From assembly GCF_012034245.1 (NCBI RefSeq), contig NZ_JAATEO010000034.1, forward strand, positions 1 through 56,836: a DNA stretch of 56,836 bases, written 5' to 3'. Below the pieces are notes generated by a model. The model worked only from the letters and a program-made list of their open reading frames with translations. It was not told the origin of the DNA and did not search any database. Below, one piece after another: positions 1 to 8,843 of this stretch (positions within the stretch are counted from its first letter, which is position 1; every line of letters begins with the position of its first letter). A program made the translations under genes and the position numbers. This DNA comes from Micromonospora thermarum. Its GTDB lineage: Bacteria; Actinomycetota; Actinomycetes; Mycobacteriales; Micromonosporaceae.

Positions 1-789
1 GGGTGCGGCCGACGCCGGGACAGGCCGCCTGATCGCGAGCGGGAAGGTGCGTGCCAGCAGGCCGGCGAGCCCGCGCGGATGGAAGGCGGCCACCAGAAGC
101 ACGGCGCACGCGAGAAGGCCCGGCAGCACGCCGAGGGTACGCAGCACCACGGCGGCGACGGCCGCCGTACCGAGTCCGAGGCTGAAGGTCGCGACCAGCA
201 GCAGTCCGACGACGCGCGCCCGACCGAGCCCGTCGCCGGCCCACCATCCCGCCTGGAGCCACAGCATCGTCGGGATCAGGATCGCACCCATGCCGTACAG
301 CGTGAGGGCCACCGGGCTGGTCAGGAACGCGAGCGGATCGAAGGAACCGGCCCGCCACGCTGCCGTCGTGGGCGCGAAGAACCGGCGGTACCCGGTGCCG
401 TCCCAGCCGTACGCCAGCACGAAGAACATCCCGAAGTAACCCAGCGGCATCTGCAGCCACGAGAGATACCGGTGCCCGCTACGCCACAGGTGCCGGGTCA
501 CGGCGTACCCGACGATCCCCTGGGTCACGTTGGTCACCGCGAAGGCCGCGACCAACCAGGCCGGCAGGTCGGCGGGCGCGGCCGCCGCGTGCATGGTCTC
601 CCAACCGGTGAACTGCCACACCAGCCACAGCCCGCTGGGCGCGAAGAGGCACGCCAGGAAGAGCACCGTCGTGGTGAACCGACGGTCGGACAACAGGGGC
701 CGGACCGGTTCGGCGACGGCCGCGTGAGCGGCCGCCGTACCGAAACCCGCGCCGATCGCGTACGACCAGAAGACGTCAACCTGGACCAT
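1..789 (-). CDS. Multipass membrane protein of unknown function (C-terminus outside window)
   Basis: The frame is open from an ATG at 789 to the window edge, giving 263 visible residues. About six hydrophobic segments can be seen (roughly residues 40-58, 75-95, 112-130, 150-175, 188-205 and 212-236), separated by short Arg-containing loops, so it is an integral membrane protein. I do not recognise a family or any catalytic motif. Its start overlaps the 3' end of the upstream TetR gene by 14 nt, so the two are co-transcribed and probably translationally coupled. The regulator therefore most likely controls this protein, as TetR proteins often control an adjacent membrane protein. Whether it exports or modifies anything cannot be read from the visible part. 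Confidence 0.7.
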   Translation of the reverse strand, partial: MVQVDVFWSYAIGAGFGTAAAHAAVAEPVRPLLSDRRFTTTVLFLACLFAPSGLWLVWQFTGWETMHAAAAPADLPAWLVAAFAVTNVTQGIVGYAVTRHLWRSGHRYLSWLQMPLGYFGMFFVLAYGWDGTGYRRFFAPTTAAWRAGSFDPLAFLTSPVALTLYGMGAILIPTMLWLQAGWWAGDGLGRARVVGLLLVATFSLGLGTAAVAAVVLRTLGVLPGLLACAVLLVAAFHPRGLAGLLARTFPLAIRRPVPASAAP

Positions 790-1414
790 GTTCGCTCCTC
801 CCGAGCTCTCCGTGCTGGGCGATTCCGTCGAACATCAGCGCGACCACGGCACGAATCCACCGGTCGCGCAGGGGCCGCGGATCGTCGGTCCGGGTGACCT
901 GGGCGGCACCCTCGAAGATCATTCCGTTGACCACCCGCGCGGTCGTGTCCACGTCCAGGTCGGCGCGGAGGAACCCCTTGGCCACGCCGTTCCGGAGGTA
1001 TGCCGCGGTGTACTCGGCGAACGTCTCGTGGGCGGCGTGCAGGCGCTCCCGCAGGTCGTCGTCGACGGCGCCGAGATCGTGGAAGACCAGCCGGCCGAGC
1101 GCCCGGTCGGCGGCGAACAGCTCGTACAGCCGGTGACCGATCCGCTCCACCTGCGCCCGGTACTCGGCCAGGGAGCGGGTGGCCGTCGCGTCCTCCGCCG
1201 TGACCACCGCCGCGATCCGCTCGAGCGCCCGGTCCAGCACCGCGGCGGCGACGTCGCGCTTGTTCTGGAAGTACCGGTACACGGTGCCGTGGCCGATGCC
1301 CAACTCCCCGGCGACGTCGGCGATGCCGGTGGCGGCGTAGCCCTTGCGGGCGAAGACCGAGTGGGCGGCGTCGAGGATGGACTGTCGGCGGTGGGGGTCG
1401 GCGGTTCGGGCCAT
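776..1414 (-). CDS. TetR/AcrR-family transcriptional repressor
   Basis: A 212-residue protein with an N-terminal TetR helix-turn-helix: residues about 8-55 include the motif IGHGTVYRYFQNK, the recognition-helix signature. The C-terminal all-helical part is the usual variable ligand-binding and dimerisation region. I chose the ATG at 1414 because the encoded MARTADPHRR start fits the family; an upstream in-frame start would run through the operator palindrome. A perfect inverted repeat lies 4 nt upstream, so autorepression is likely. The downstream membrane protein overlaps its 3' end, marking the probable target. The ligand is unknown. Confidence 0.9.
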   Translation of the reverse strand: MARTADPHRRQSILDAAHSVFARKGYAATGIADVAGELGIGHGTVYRYFQNKRDVAAAVLDRALERIAAVVTAEDATATRSLAEYRAQVERIGHRLYELFAADRALGRLVFHDLGAVDDDLRERLHAAHETFAEYTAAYLRNGVAKGFLRADLDVDTTARVVNGMIFEGAAQVTRTDDPRPLRDRWIRAVVALMFDGIAQHGELGRSEHGPG

Positions 1415-1417
1415 ACA

Positions 1418-1435
1418 GGAATGACACGTCATTCC
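1418..1435. promoter_or_regulatory. Perfect palindromic TetR operator
   Basis: GGAATGACACGTCATTCC has two 8-bp arms that are exact reverse complements around an AC centre. This is the size and symmetry of TetR-family operators. It starts 4 bp upstream of the regulator's ATG, so repressor bound there would block the tetR/membrane-protein transcript. It may also affect the divergent chitinase promoter. Confidence 0.75.
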
Positions 1436-1468
1436 GCTATGCCGCACAACCCCCGAGACGGTCGACTC

Positions 1469-1505
1469 TTATTTTTAACAAAGTTAATTGATAGCCTCCC
1501 ATCAA
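1469..1505 (+). promoter_or_regulatory. A/T-rich promoter/leader segment of the chitinase gene
   Basis: This is a marked A/T-rich island in GC-rich surroundings. It carries two small inverted repeats: TTAAC-AAA-GTTAA (1475-1487) and TTGAT-N8-ATCAA (1488-1505). A strong ribosome binding site GAGGAGGT (1511-1518) follows, 5 nt before the ATG at 1524. I infer promoter and operator function from position only; no DasR-type site was recognised. Confidence 0.4.
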
Positions 1506-1523
1506 TCGATGAGGAGGTACGCC

Positions 1524-2873
1524 ATGGGACTTCGACGGGCGGTTCCCGCCCTCGTGGCCGGCGCGGCGCTGGTCGCCGCCGTCGCGGCCCTGCCACGGGT
1601 CGACAGCTTCGCCGCCGCCACCGGTGGACCGAGCACCACGCTGGTCGCCTGCACCGCGCCGGCCTGGGCGGAGGGTGTCAGCTACTCCGCCGGCAGCCGC
1701 GTGACCTACGCCGGCCGGTTGTACCAGGCGCTGGTGACGCACACCCCACCCCCCGGCGCCGGTTGGAACCCGGCGGCCACGCCGTCACTGTGGACCGACC
1801 TCGGGGCGTGCGACGGCACGCCACCGCCCTCCCCCACCCCGACGCCCACCGCCACACCCACACCCACACCCAGACCCACACCCACGCCCACCGGAACGCC
1901 CGCCCCGCCCGGTCCCGACACCTGTGCCGGCAAGTCGAAGCCGGCCGGCAAGGTGCTCCAGGGCTACTGGGAGAACTGGGACGGCGCGTCGAACGGGGTC
2001 CACCCGCCGCTGGGCTGGATCCCGATCACCGACCCGCGCATCCCCGCGCATGGCTACAACGTGATCAACGCGGCGTTCCCGGTGATCCGCGCCGACGGCA
2101 CGGTGCTGTGGGAGGACGGCATGGACGCCACGGTGCGGGTGCCCACCCCCGCCGAGATGTGCCGGGCCAAGGCCGCCGGGCTGACCATCCTGATGTCGAT
2201 CGGCGGCGCCACCGCCGGGATCGACCTCGGCTCGGCGGCGGTCGCCGACCGGTTCGTCGCGACCATCGTGCCGATCCTCAAGCGGTACAACTTCGACGGC
2301 ATCGACATCGACATCGAGACCGGCCTCACCGGCAGCGGGAACATCGCCCAGCTCTCCACGTCGCAGGCGAACCTGATCCGGATCATCGACGGCGTGCTCG
2401 CGCAGATGCCGCCCACCTTCGGCCTCACCATGGCGCCGGAGACCGCGTACGTCACCGGCGGCAGCGTGACCTACGGGTCGATCTGGGGCGCGTACCTGCC
2501 GATCATCAAGCGGTACGCCGACAACGGCCGGCTCTGGTGGCTGAACATGCAGTACTACAACGGCAGCATGTACGGCTGCTCCGGTGACTCGTACGCGGCC
2601 GGAACGGTGCAGGGCTTCGTCGCCCAGACCGACTGTCTCAACGCCGGGCTGGTCATCCAGGGCACGACCATCCGCGTCCCGTACGACAAGCAGGTCCCCG
2701 GCCTGCCGGCACAGCCCGGCGCCGGTGGCGGCTGGATGGCCCCGTCGGCGGTGGCCCAGGCGTGGAACACCTACCGCGGTGGCCTGAAGGGGCTGATGAC
2801 CTGGTCACTGAACTGGGACGGCTCGAAGGGCTGGACCTTCGGGGACAACGTCAAGGCCCTCCAGGGCCGCTGA
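1524..2873 (+). CDS. Secreted chitinase, CBM5/12-like module plus GH18 catalytic domain
   Basis: A 449-residue exported endochitinase that would hydrolyse chitin outside the cell. A signal peptide occupies about residues 1-31. An aromatic-rich carbohydrate-binding module of the CBM5/12 type (W...Y-AG-LYQA...W, about 42-96) follows, then a Pro-Thr linker (about 100-130) encoded by near-repeats of CACACC. The GH18 barrel runs from about 140 to the end and contains the catalytic motif DGIDIDIE at 258-265, with Glu265 as the acid/base. The start is set by GAGGAGGT 5 nt upstream; an earlier in-frame ATG-like start at 1488 lacks a ribosome site. A strong hairpin follows the stop. The gene stands alone. 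Confidence 0.95.
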   Translation: MGLRRAVPALVAGAALVAAVAALPRVDSFAAATGGPSTTLVACTAPAWAEGVSYSAGSRVTYAGRLYQALVTHTPPPGAGWNPAATPSLWTDLGACDGTPPPSPTPTPTATPTPTPRPTPTPTGTPAPPGPDTCAGKSKPAGKVLQGYWENWDGASNGVHPPLGWIPITDPRIPAHGYNVINAAFPVIRADGTVLWEDGMDATVRVPTPAEMCRAKAAGLTILMSIGGATAGIDLGSAAVADRFVATIVPILKRYNFDGIDIDIETGLTGSGNIAQLSTSQANLIRIIDGVLAQMPPTFGLTMAPETAYVTGGSVTYGSIWGAYLPIIKRYADNGRLWWLNMQYYNGSMYGCSGDSYAAGTVQGFVAQTDCLNAGLVIQGTTIRVPYDKQVPGLPAQPGAGGGWMAPSAVAQAWNTYRGGLKGLMTWSLNWDGSKGWTFGDNVKALQGR

Positions 2874-2890
2874 CCGCGCCGGGGCGGATG

Positions 2891-2914
2891 CCGGGGTTCC
2901 GCACGGAACCCCGG
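2891..2914. terminator. Hairpin terminator between convergent genes
   Basis: CCGGGGTTCCG and CGGAACCCCGG form a perfect 11-bp stem with a 2-nt loop, 17 bp after the chitinase stop. The convergent flavin monooxygenase gene ends at 2954, so the hairpin can serve both strands. There is no clear U-tract, as is common in high-GC actinobacteria. Confidence 0.7.
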
Positions 2915-2953
2915 CAACCGCCCGAGTGGGTCTCCGCCGAGCGGGCGGCCCGG

Positions 2954-4330
2954 TCAGCGCGCGCGCAGGTTGGCGCGTAGCGCACCGAGTATCACGCCGG
3001 GTGTGGCCAGCGTCCCGGGGTGCTCGCGCATGGAGACGACCTCGTTGAACCGCCGCGCGATCCCCACGTCCGTGACGGTGGCGTCGATGATCTGCCGGCT
3101 GACCCAACTGGAGAGCCGGTAGCCGCGCGGGTAGGGCCCGTCGACGTGCGGCAGCGCCAGGTCGGCGGAGGTCGACAGCGACCAGGCGGCGTCGACGACG
3201 ACCTTCTGCAGGGCGAAGAACCGGCGTGCGGGCAGGGCCGGATCCGGGTTCGACCGCAGGTACGTCGACAGGCAGGCCGCGTGCAGCGCCGCCGCGGTCA
3301 TCCCCTGCCCGTACACGGGGTTGAACGACGCGACCGCGTCACCGACGCTGACGAGCCCGGCCGGGAACCGCGTCAGCGCGTGAAACTCGCGCCGCCGGCT
3401 GTCGGCATGGCGGTAGGTCCGCACGTCGCCGAGCATCTCGCTCCCGGCGACCTCGCCGAACTCCGGCGGGAACTGCTCCCGCAGCCGGCGTACGAAGTCC
3501 TCGGCGGTGTGCCCCGGGCGGTTGTCCCCGTAACCGGCCATCATGGCCATCCACCGGCCGTCCTCGATGGCGAAGAACGCCGCACCGGCCACGTCCGACG
3601 AGACCCTCGGGCTGTGCAGGGCCAGGACGACCGTGAGATCCGGGTGCGTCTCGCGACGTCGGAACAGTGCGGTCGCGTAGTTGAGGTGCACGGTCATCCG
3701 CCGCGTCAGGGGCCGCTCCCAGCCGGCCTGCTCCAGCCACTCGGACAGCCGGCTCGACCGCCCCATGGCGTCCACCACGAGGTCACCCCGCTCGACCCCG
3801 GACGCACCACCGACGTCGCAGCGGACCCCGGTGGTCACGGCACCGTCGAACACGAGACCGGTGGCGCGGGCGCGGACGGTCTTGACGTTGGGCAGCCGGA
3901 GCACCTGCTGGCGGATCAGCCCTTCCAGGAGGGGCCGGCTGCCGGCCAGGCTGTCGGCGTCGTCGGGTACGACGACCTTCAGCCGGCCGTCGAGGTAGTT
4001 CCGCCGCGCCTCGGGTGGAGCCTCGATCGCCCCCTCCGCGACGGCCTGTTCCCGGAATCCGGGGAACAGCCGCTCGAACTGGAGAAAGCCGCCGGGCAGC
4101 AGCGCGTGCAGCTGCGTCCCCTGTGGCACGCCCGGCCGGCCGCCGGTCACGTGCAGGTCGTCACGGTCGATGATGACGACGCTCTCGGCGTAGTCGGACA
4201 GAACCCGGGCGGCCAGTAGCCCGGCGACACTGCCGCCGATCACGACGGCTTTGTTCATGACCGGCGAGGGCTGGTCGGGCGGTCGCACCGCGTTCAGCGC
4301 GGCGAAGACCCGAGCCGGCGAGAGGGACAT
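2954..4330 (-). CDS. FAD-dependent monooxygenase/hydroxylase (PHBH-like fold)
   Basis: A 458-residue flavoprotein. The N-terminal dinucleotide-binding motif VVIGGSVAGLLAARVL lies at about residues 29-44. The FAD-ribityl motif GDAVASFNPVYGQGM starts near residue 330, as in the p-hydroxybenzoate hydroxylase-like group A monooxygenases. The substrate is unknown; this family includes halogenases and aromatic hydroxylases, but I see no halogenase WxWxIP motif. The start at 4330 is preceded by GGAGAG at good spacing; an ATG at 4258, just before the FAD motif, is possible but would remove 24 residues. No biosynthetic neighbours suggest a pathway. It is divergent from the GT-C gene across 252 bp. Confidence 0.8.
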   Translation of the reverse strand: MSLSPARVFAALNAVRPPDQPSPVMNKAVVIGGSVAGLLAARVLSDYAESVVIIDRDDLHVTGGRPGVPQGTQLHALLPGGFLQFERLFPGFREQAVAEGAIEAPPEARRNYLDGRLKVVVPDDADSLAGSRPLLEGLIRQQVLRLPNVKTVRARATGLVFDGAVTTGVRCDVGGASGVERGDLVVDAMGRSSRLSEWLEQAGWERPLTRRMTVHLNYATALFRRRETHPDLTVVLALHSPRVSSDVAGAAFFAIEDGRWMAMMAGYGDNRPGHTAEDFVRRLREQFPPEFGEVAGSEMLGDVRTYRHADSRRREFHALTRFPAGLVSVGDAVASFNPVYGQGMTAAALHAACLSTYLRSNPDPALPARRFFALQKVVVDAAWSLSTSADLALPHVDGPYPRGYRLSSWVSRQIIDATVTDVGIARRFNEVVSMREHPGTLATPGVILGALRANLRAR

Positions 4331-4427
4331 CGTGCTCTCCAAAGGGGTACGAGGTGTGGTGCCGTACCGCCGACTGCACGCCGCCGGTTGCGGGCAGAGC
4401 GGCGGCACGGTCCGGTCGCATGCCGTC

Positions 4428-4439
4428 CGACGATCGTCG
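4428..4439. promoter_or_regulatory. 12-bp palindrome in a divergent intergenic region
   Basis: CGACGATCGTCG is a perfect palindrome between the divergent starts at 4330 and 4583. It could be an operator, but CG-rich palindromes arise easily by chance in such DNA. Nothing else is recognisable in this 252-bp gap. Confidence 0.2.
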
Positions 4440-4582
4440 CACGATCGCCGGGCGCATCCCGAGCACGTCCACGACGTGGTCCGGTGCGAGTCGCGGCGCA
4501 GGTGGCAGCAGCCCCGGTCGCCGAGCCCAATTCTCGGAATGTGGATCGACAGATCCGCTCACATCGTGGAACATCTATCTTC

Positions 4583-6364
4583 ATGACCACCGGGTCCACG
4601 GATGCGCTGCCGCCCGCCGAGATCGCCGACCGCGACGACGTTCCCGCCACCGGGAGCCCCGACCGGTGGGGCCGCTGGCGGTGGCTGCGGCACGAGTGGA
4701 CGCTGTCGGTGCTCGGCGGGCTGCTGCTGGCGGTGGTGCTGACCTGGCCGACGCTGCGCCATCCGGCGAGCACGGTCCCCGGCGACATCGGCGACCCGAC
4801 CCTGCAGGCGTGGCAGCTCGCCTGGGGCGGGCACGCCCTGCTCACCACCGCGTCCGGCCTCTGGCACTCGAACACGTTCTTCCCCGAGCCGTACACGTAC
4901 GCCTACAGCGACACGCTGCTCGGGTACGCCCCGGCGGGGATGCTCGGCTCGGGCTTCGAGGCCGCCCTGGTCCGGTACAACGTGATGTACGTGCTGGTGC
5001 ACGCGCTGGCGTTCGTCGGGGCGTACGCGTTGGTCCGTCAGCTCGGCGCGGGCCGGTGGGGCGGGGCGGTCGCCGGGCTGGCGTGGGCGTTCGCGCCGTG
5101 GCGCCTGGCGCACGCCGGTCACCTGAACATCCTGTCCAGCGGTGGGATCGCGTTGTGCCTGGCGATGCTGGCCCGCGGTCACGGCTGGTCGCTGCGGCAC
5201 GGCTACCGGCCGGAACGGCGGCGGCCGGGCTGGGCGCTGGCGGGGTGGCTCGTCGCCGCCTGGCAGGTCGGCCTGGGCTTCGCCATCGGGCTGCCGCTGG
5301 TCTACTTCCTGCTGGCCGGGGTGCTGGTCGCGGCCGGCGGCTACGGCTGGTCGTGGTGGCGGAGGAGGCGGCGACCGGCGTTCGGCCGGCGGCTGCTGGT
5401 CGCGGATCTGGCCGGCGGCGCCGTCTTCGGGGCGGTGACGCTGCTGCTGGGCCTGGTCTACCTGCGGGTCGTGGACCTCAATCCGCAGGCCGAGCGGACG
5501 CTGGACTGGACGAGGCACTTCTCGCCGCCCCTGATCGGGTTCGTCACCGCCCCGGCGGACTCGTGGTTGTGGGGCGAGCGGCACGCCACGGCACGGGACC
5601 AGTTGGCCTGGCCGCCGGAGATGGCGTTGCTGCCCGGGATGACCCTGCTCGGGCTGGCCGGGGCGGGGCTGTTCCTGTCGGTGTACCCGGCCCGGCACCG
5701 GGTCGCGGTGGGGCTCGGCGTGCTCGGCACGGTGCTGCTGGGCCTGGGCGCCACCCTCGGCGGGGACGGCGATCCGGGCTACCTGACGTTGTCCGAGCAC
5801 CTGCCCGGTTGGGACGCGCTGCGGACGCCGGGCCGGATGATGCACTGGACGAGCCTGCTGCTGGCGGTGCTGGCCGCGGGCGCGGTGACGGCGCTCGCCG
5901 GCGAGGTGGGCCGGTGGTCGGCCCGCGGGGCACGGTACCTGGCGGCCGTGGTCCTGCTGGTGCCGCTGGCCCTCGTCGGCCTGGAGGGGGTCAACCGGAC
6001 GCCGCATCCGGTGGTCCCGCCGCCTCCGGCCGCGCTGCGCACGGCGGCGGAGCCGATGCTGGTGCTGCCCGCCGGTGGCGCGCTCGACCTGGTCGTCATG
6101 GCGTGGACGACCGACGGTTTCCCCCGGGTGACGAACGGGCTGGCCGGCTTCGAGCCCGTCACCCAGGCGCGGACGCGGGCCGCGACGGCCACCTTCCCCG
6201 ACGCGGGCAGCGTGGCGTACCTGCGGAGCATCGGGGTGCGGTCGGTGGTGGCCCTGCCGGGCTGGACCGCCGGCACACCGTGGGAGGGCATCGCGTCCCG
6301 GCCGGTCGACGGGTTGGGCATCACCCGGGAGGACATCGACGGTGTGCTGGTCTATCGCCTGTGA
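4583..6364 (+). CDS. GT-C-like polytopic membrane glycosyltransferase (putative)
   Basis: A 593-residue protein with about ten hydrophobic segments and a C-terminal soluble part. The first extracellular loop contains PGDIGDPTLQAWQLAWG and NTFFPEPYTYAYSD, an acidic-loop pattern seen in membrane glycosyltransferases of the GT-C fold, which use polyprenyl-phosphate sugars. The following gene encodes a polyprenyl-phosphate sugar transferase, which fits a donor-maker plus acceptor-transferase pair acting on a cell-surface glycan or protein. I chose the ATG at 4583; the longer frame upstream is Arg/Pro-rich and has no ribosome site. The family assignment rests on general pattern and context, and the acceptor is unknown. 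Confidence 0.65.
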   Translation: MTTGSTDALPPAEIADRDDVPATGSPDRWGRWRWLRHEWTLSVLGGLLLAVVLTWPTLRHPASTVPGDIGDPTLQAWQLAWGGHALLTTASGLWHSNTFFPEPYTYAYSDTLLGYAPAGMLGSGFEAALVRYNVMYVLVHALAFVGAYALVRQLGAGRWGGAVAGLAWAFAPWRLAHAGHLNILSSGGIALCLAMLARGHGWSLRHGYRPERRRPGWALAGWLVAAWQVGLGFAIGLPLVYFLLAGVLVAAGGYGWSWWRRRRRPAFGRRLLVADLAGGAVFGAVTLLLGLVYLRVVDLNPQAERTLDWTRHFSPPLIGFVTAPADSWLWGERHATARDQLAWPPEMALLPGMTLLGLAGAGLFLSVYPARHRVAVGLGVLGTVLLGLGATLGGDGDPGYLTLSEHLPGWDALRTPGRMMHWTSLLLAVLAAGAVTALAGEVGRWSARGARYLAAVVLLVPLALVGLEGVNRTPHPVVPPPPAALRTAAEPMLVLPAGGALDLVVMAWTTDGFPRVTNGLAGFEPVTQARTRAATATFPDAGSVAYLRSIGVRSVVALPGWTAGTPWEGIASRPVDGLGITREDIDGVLVYRL

Positions 6365-6412
6365 CCGCGGCACCGGGCCGCGCGCCGGCCGGGCATCCAC
6401 GGGCCGGGCGGG

Positions 6413-7408
6413 GTGACGGACGTGCGCCTGTCGATCGTGGTGCCCTGCTACAACGAGGAAGCGTCGGTGGAGCGGCTGCACACCGCGGTGACCGCCGCGG
6501 CCGCGGAGTTGTCCGACGTCGACCTCGAGGTGGTGTACGTCGACGACGGCAGCGAGGACGGCACCCTCGTGGCGCTGCGCCGGCTCGCCGCCGCCGATCC
6601 GTCCGTGCGCTACACGTCGCTGAGCCGGAACTTCGGCAAGGAGGCGGCGATGCTGGCCGGCCTGGAGCGGGCCAGCGGCGACGCGGTCGTCATCATGGAC
6701 GCCGACCTGCAGCATCCGCCACGGTTGCTGCCGCACATGGTGGCGTTGTACCGGCAGGGTTTCGACCAGGTGATCGCCCGGCGGGACCGGCGCGGTGACC
6801 GGCTCCTGCGGATGTTGGCCTCGCGGTCGTTCTACCGGATGGTCAACTGGTGGATCGACGTGCGGCTCCTGGACGGGGCCGGTGACTTCCGGTTGCTGTC
6901 CCGGCTCGCGGTGGACGCGGTCCTGGCGATGCCGGAGTACAACCGGTTCTCCAAGGGGCTGTTCTCCTGGATCGGCTTCCGGACGGTGGTGGTCGCGCAC
7001 CGCAACGAGTCCCGGCAGGCGGGCCGGAGCCGGTGGACGTTCGGCAAGCTGTTCAACTACGCGTTCGACGGGTTGCTGTCGTTCAACAACCGCCCGCTCC
7101 GGTTGGCGATCTACGGCGGCCTGTTCCTCACGCTGATCGCGGTCGTGTACATGGCCTGGGTGGTCGCGGACGCCGTCAGCAAGGGAATCGACGTCCCCGG
7201 CTACACCACGATCATCGTCAGCGTGATCGGTCTCGGTGGCCTCCAGATGACGATCCTGGGCGTGATCGGCGAGTACATCGGCCGGATCTACTACGAGACC
7301 AAGCGCCGGCCGCACTACCTGGTCCAGGAGACCGAGGACCTCGGCCGGCAGCGTCCACTCCGTCGCGCCGCCGGCGAGTCGGTGGTGGGTGACCTGCGGG
7401 AGCAGTAG
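6413..7408 (+). CDS. GT2 polyprenyl-phosphate sugar transferase (GtrB/DPM1-like)
   Basis: A 331-residue membrane-anchored family 2 glycosyltransferase. It begins with the typical LSIVVPCYNEE strand and has DDGSEDGT (about residues 44-51) and DADLQHPP (about 97-104), the nucleotide-sugar and metal-binding DxD region. Two transmembrane segments lie in the C-terminal third (about 238-260 and 268-292), as in GtrB and the bacterial dolichol-phosphate mannose synthase relatives. It probably moves a hexose from a nucleotide sugar to polyprenyl phosphate for the preceding GT-C-like protein. It starts with GTG, 48 nt after the previous stop; a second in-frame GTG at 6422 is equally possible. Confidence 0.9.
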   Translation: MTDVRLSIVVPCYNEEASVERLHTAVTAAAAELSDVDLEVVYVDDGSEDGTLVALRRLAAADPSVRYTSLSRNFGKEAAMLAGLERASGDAVVIMDADLQHPPRLLPHMVALYRQGFDQVIARRDRRGDRLLRMLASRSFYRMVNWWIDVRLLDGAGDFRLLSRLAVDAVLAMPEYNRFSKGLFSWIGFRTVVVAHRNESRQAGRSRWTFGKLFNYAFDGLLSFNNRPLRLAIYGGLFLTLIAVVYMAWVVADAVSKGIDVPGYTTIIVSVIGLGGLQMTILGVIGEYIGRIYYETKRRPHYLVQETEDLGRQRPLRRAAGESVVGDLREQ

Positions 7409-7418
7409 GCGACCGCGG

Positions 7419-8843
7419 CTACGCCGCCTCCGTGGGCAGCAGCACGGTGAACCGGGTGTCGCCCGGCCGGGACCGTACCCGGATGTCGCCGTGGTGTTTG
7501 TTCACGACGATGCGGTAGGAGATGTCCAGCCCGAGGCCGGTGCCCTCGCCGACGGGCTTGGTCGTGAAGAACGGTTCGAAGATCCGGGGCCGGATCTCCG
7601 GCGGGATCCCGCCGCCGGTGTCGCGGATCTCCACGACCAGCCGGTCCTCCTCGCGGCCGGTCCGGACGGTCAGGGTGCCGGTCTCCCCCATCGCGGCGAG
7701 CGCGTTGTCGATCAGGTTGGTCCAGACCTGGTTCAGCTCGGCGGCGTACGCCGGGACGGCGGGCAGGCTCCCGTCGTACTCCTTCACCACCCGCACCCCC
7801 GGCGGGATCTTGGCCTGGAGCATGACCAGGGTGGCGTCGAGCAGGTCGTGGACGTCGACGGTCTGGTAGGGCGCCCGGTCCAGCTGGGAGTACTGCTTCG
7901 CGGCGTCGACGAGCCCGGAGATCCGGGAGACCGCGTCGTCGATCTCACCCATCAGCAGTTCGGTGTCGATGGTGTACGCGATCCAGTGGATCGCCGACTC
8001 GACGTCGTCGCCGCCGACCGCGGCGTCCACCTGGCGCAACCAGCCGCTGTCGATGCCGCCGGCGACCAGCGTCGGCGCGAGTTCCCACGCACCCCGGACG
8101 CCATGCTCGTCGAGCCAGTCGGCGAGCTCCTCCTCGGCGTCGCTGGCCGCCAGCGGCGTCAGCGACGGCGCCTCGGCCGCGCGCTTCACGGCGTCCTCCT
8201 GCAACGCGACCAGGTCGTGCAGGCGCCGGCCGTCGAGCCGACCGTCGGCGATCATCGCGAGCTTGTGCCGCATCTTCGCGACCCGGCCGCGCAGCGCGGA
8301 GGTCGCCCGGACCGCGGCCGCCGCCGGGTTGTTGAGTTCGTGCGTCAGACCCGCCGAGAGAGCGCCCAGGGCCAGCAGCCGTTCCCGCTCACCGACGACC
8401 GTGTGCATGGTCCGCATCACGATGAACAGTCCCTCCAGCAGGTGGGTGGCCATCGGGAACCAGGTGCGCATCACGTCGGCGATGACGGCGGCGGGCAGGG
8501 CGAAGACGTCGCAGTCGGTCACCGCGAGGAGACTGTTGGCGTACCGCTGGTCGGCCAGGTCCCCGATGTACGCCTGCGTGGCGCCGCCGTACACGCCGCG
8601 CTGGCTGGTGCGGCTGATCTCGACGTCGTCGCCCTGCACCCGGCGCCGCACCGCCACGGTGCCGTCGAGCAGGACGTAGAAGCAGCTCGCCCGGTCACCC
8701 TCGACGTACACGGGCTCACCGGCGCGGCGCCGCTCCACCCGGCCGTGTTCGGACAGGTGCGCCAACTGCTCGGGAGTGAGCGCCTCGAAGAGGAAGAGGC
8801 TCCTGAGCTCCTCCGGCGTGAGCCGGTCCGCTTCCGTGGTCAC
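7419..8843 (-). CDS. Sensor histidine kinase with N-terminal cyclic-nucleotide-binding-like domain
   Basis: A 474-residue cytosolic kinase with no membrane segment. Residues about 10-140 form a cNMP-binding-like (CRP-type) domain. The phospho-acceptor His168 sits in LSAGLTHELNNPAAA. The ATPase domain has the N box NQVWTNLIDNALAAM, G1 box DTGGGIP, F box FEPFFTTK and G2 box GTGLGLD. Its ATG overlaps the stop of the upstream response-regulator/flavoprotein gene by 4 nt, so the two are translationally coupled and should be cognate partners. The signal may be a cyclic nucleotide or a redox cue, but this is inferred. The gene converges on the glycosyltransferase with a 10-nt gap. Confidence 0.93.
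   Translation of the reverse strand: MTTEADRLTPEELRSLFLFEALTPEQLAHLSEHGRVERRRAGEPVYVEGDRASCFYVLLDGTVAVRRRVQGDDVEISRTSQRGVYGGATQAYIGDLADQRYANSLLAVTDCDVFALPAAVIADVMRTWFPMATHLLEGLFIVMRTMHTVVGERERLLALGALSAGLTHELNNPAAAAVRATSALRGRVAKMRHKLAMIADGRLDGRRLHDLVALQEDAVKRAAEAPSLTPLAASDAEEELADWLDEHGVRGAWELAPTLVAGGIDSGWLRQVDAAVGGDDVESAIHWIAYTIDTELLMGEIDDAVSRISGLVDAAKQYSQLDRAPYQTVDVHDLLDATLVMLQAKIPPGVRVVKEYDGSLPAVPAYAAELNQVWTNLIDNALAAMGETGTLTVRTGREEDRLVVEIRDTGGGIPPEIRPRIFEPFFTTKPVGEGTGLGLDISYRIVVNKHHGDIRVRSRPGDTRFTVLLPTEAA

Noticed and set aside
1835..1890. Tandem CACACC-like repeats, possible regulatory or CRISPR-like repeat
   Set aside because: The repeats are in frame and encode the Pro-Thr linker of the chitinase; there are no spacers of constant length.
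4559..7315. A 918-codon open frame on the minus strand across both glycosyltransferase genes
   Set aside because: The product is a Pro/Arg/Gln/His-rich string without any domain. It is the usual antisense open frame of GC-rich coding DNA; the plus-strand genes have clear motifs.
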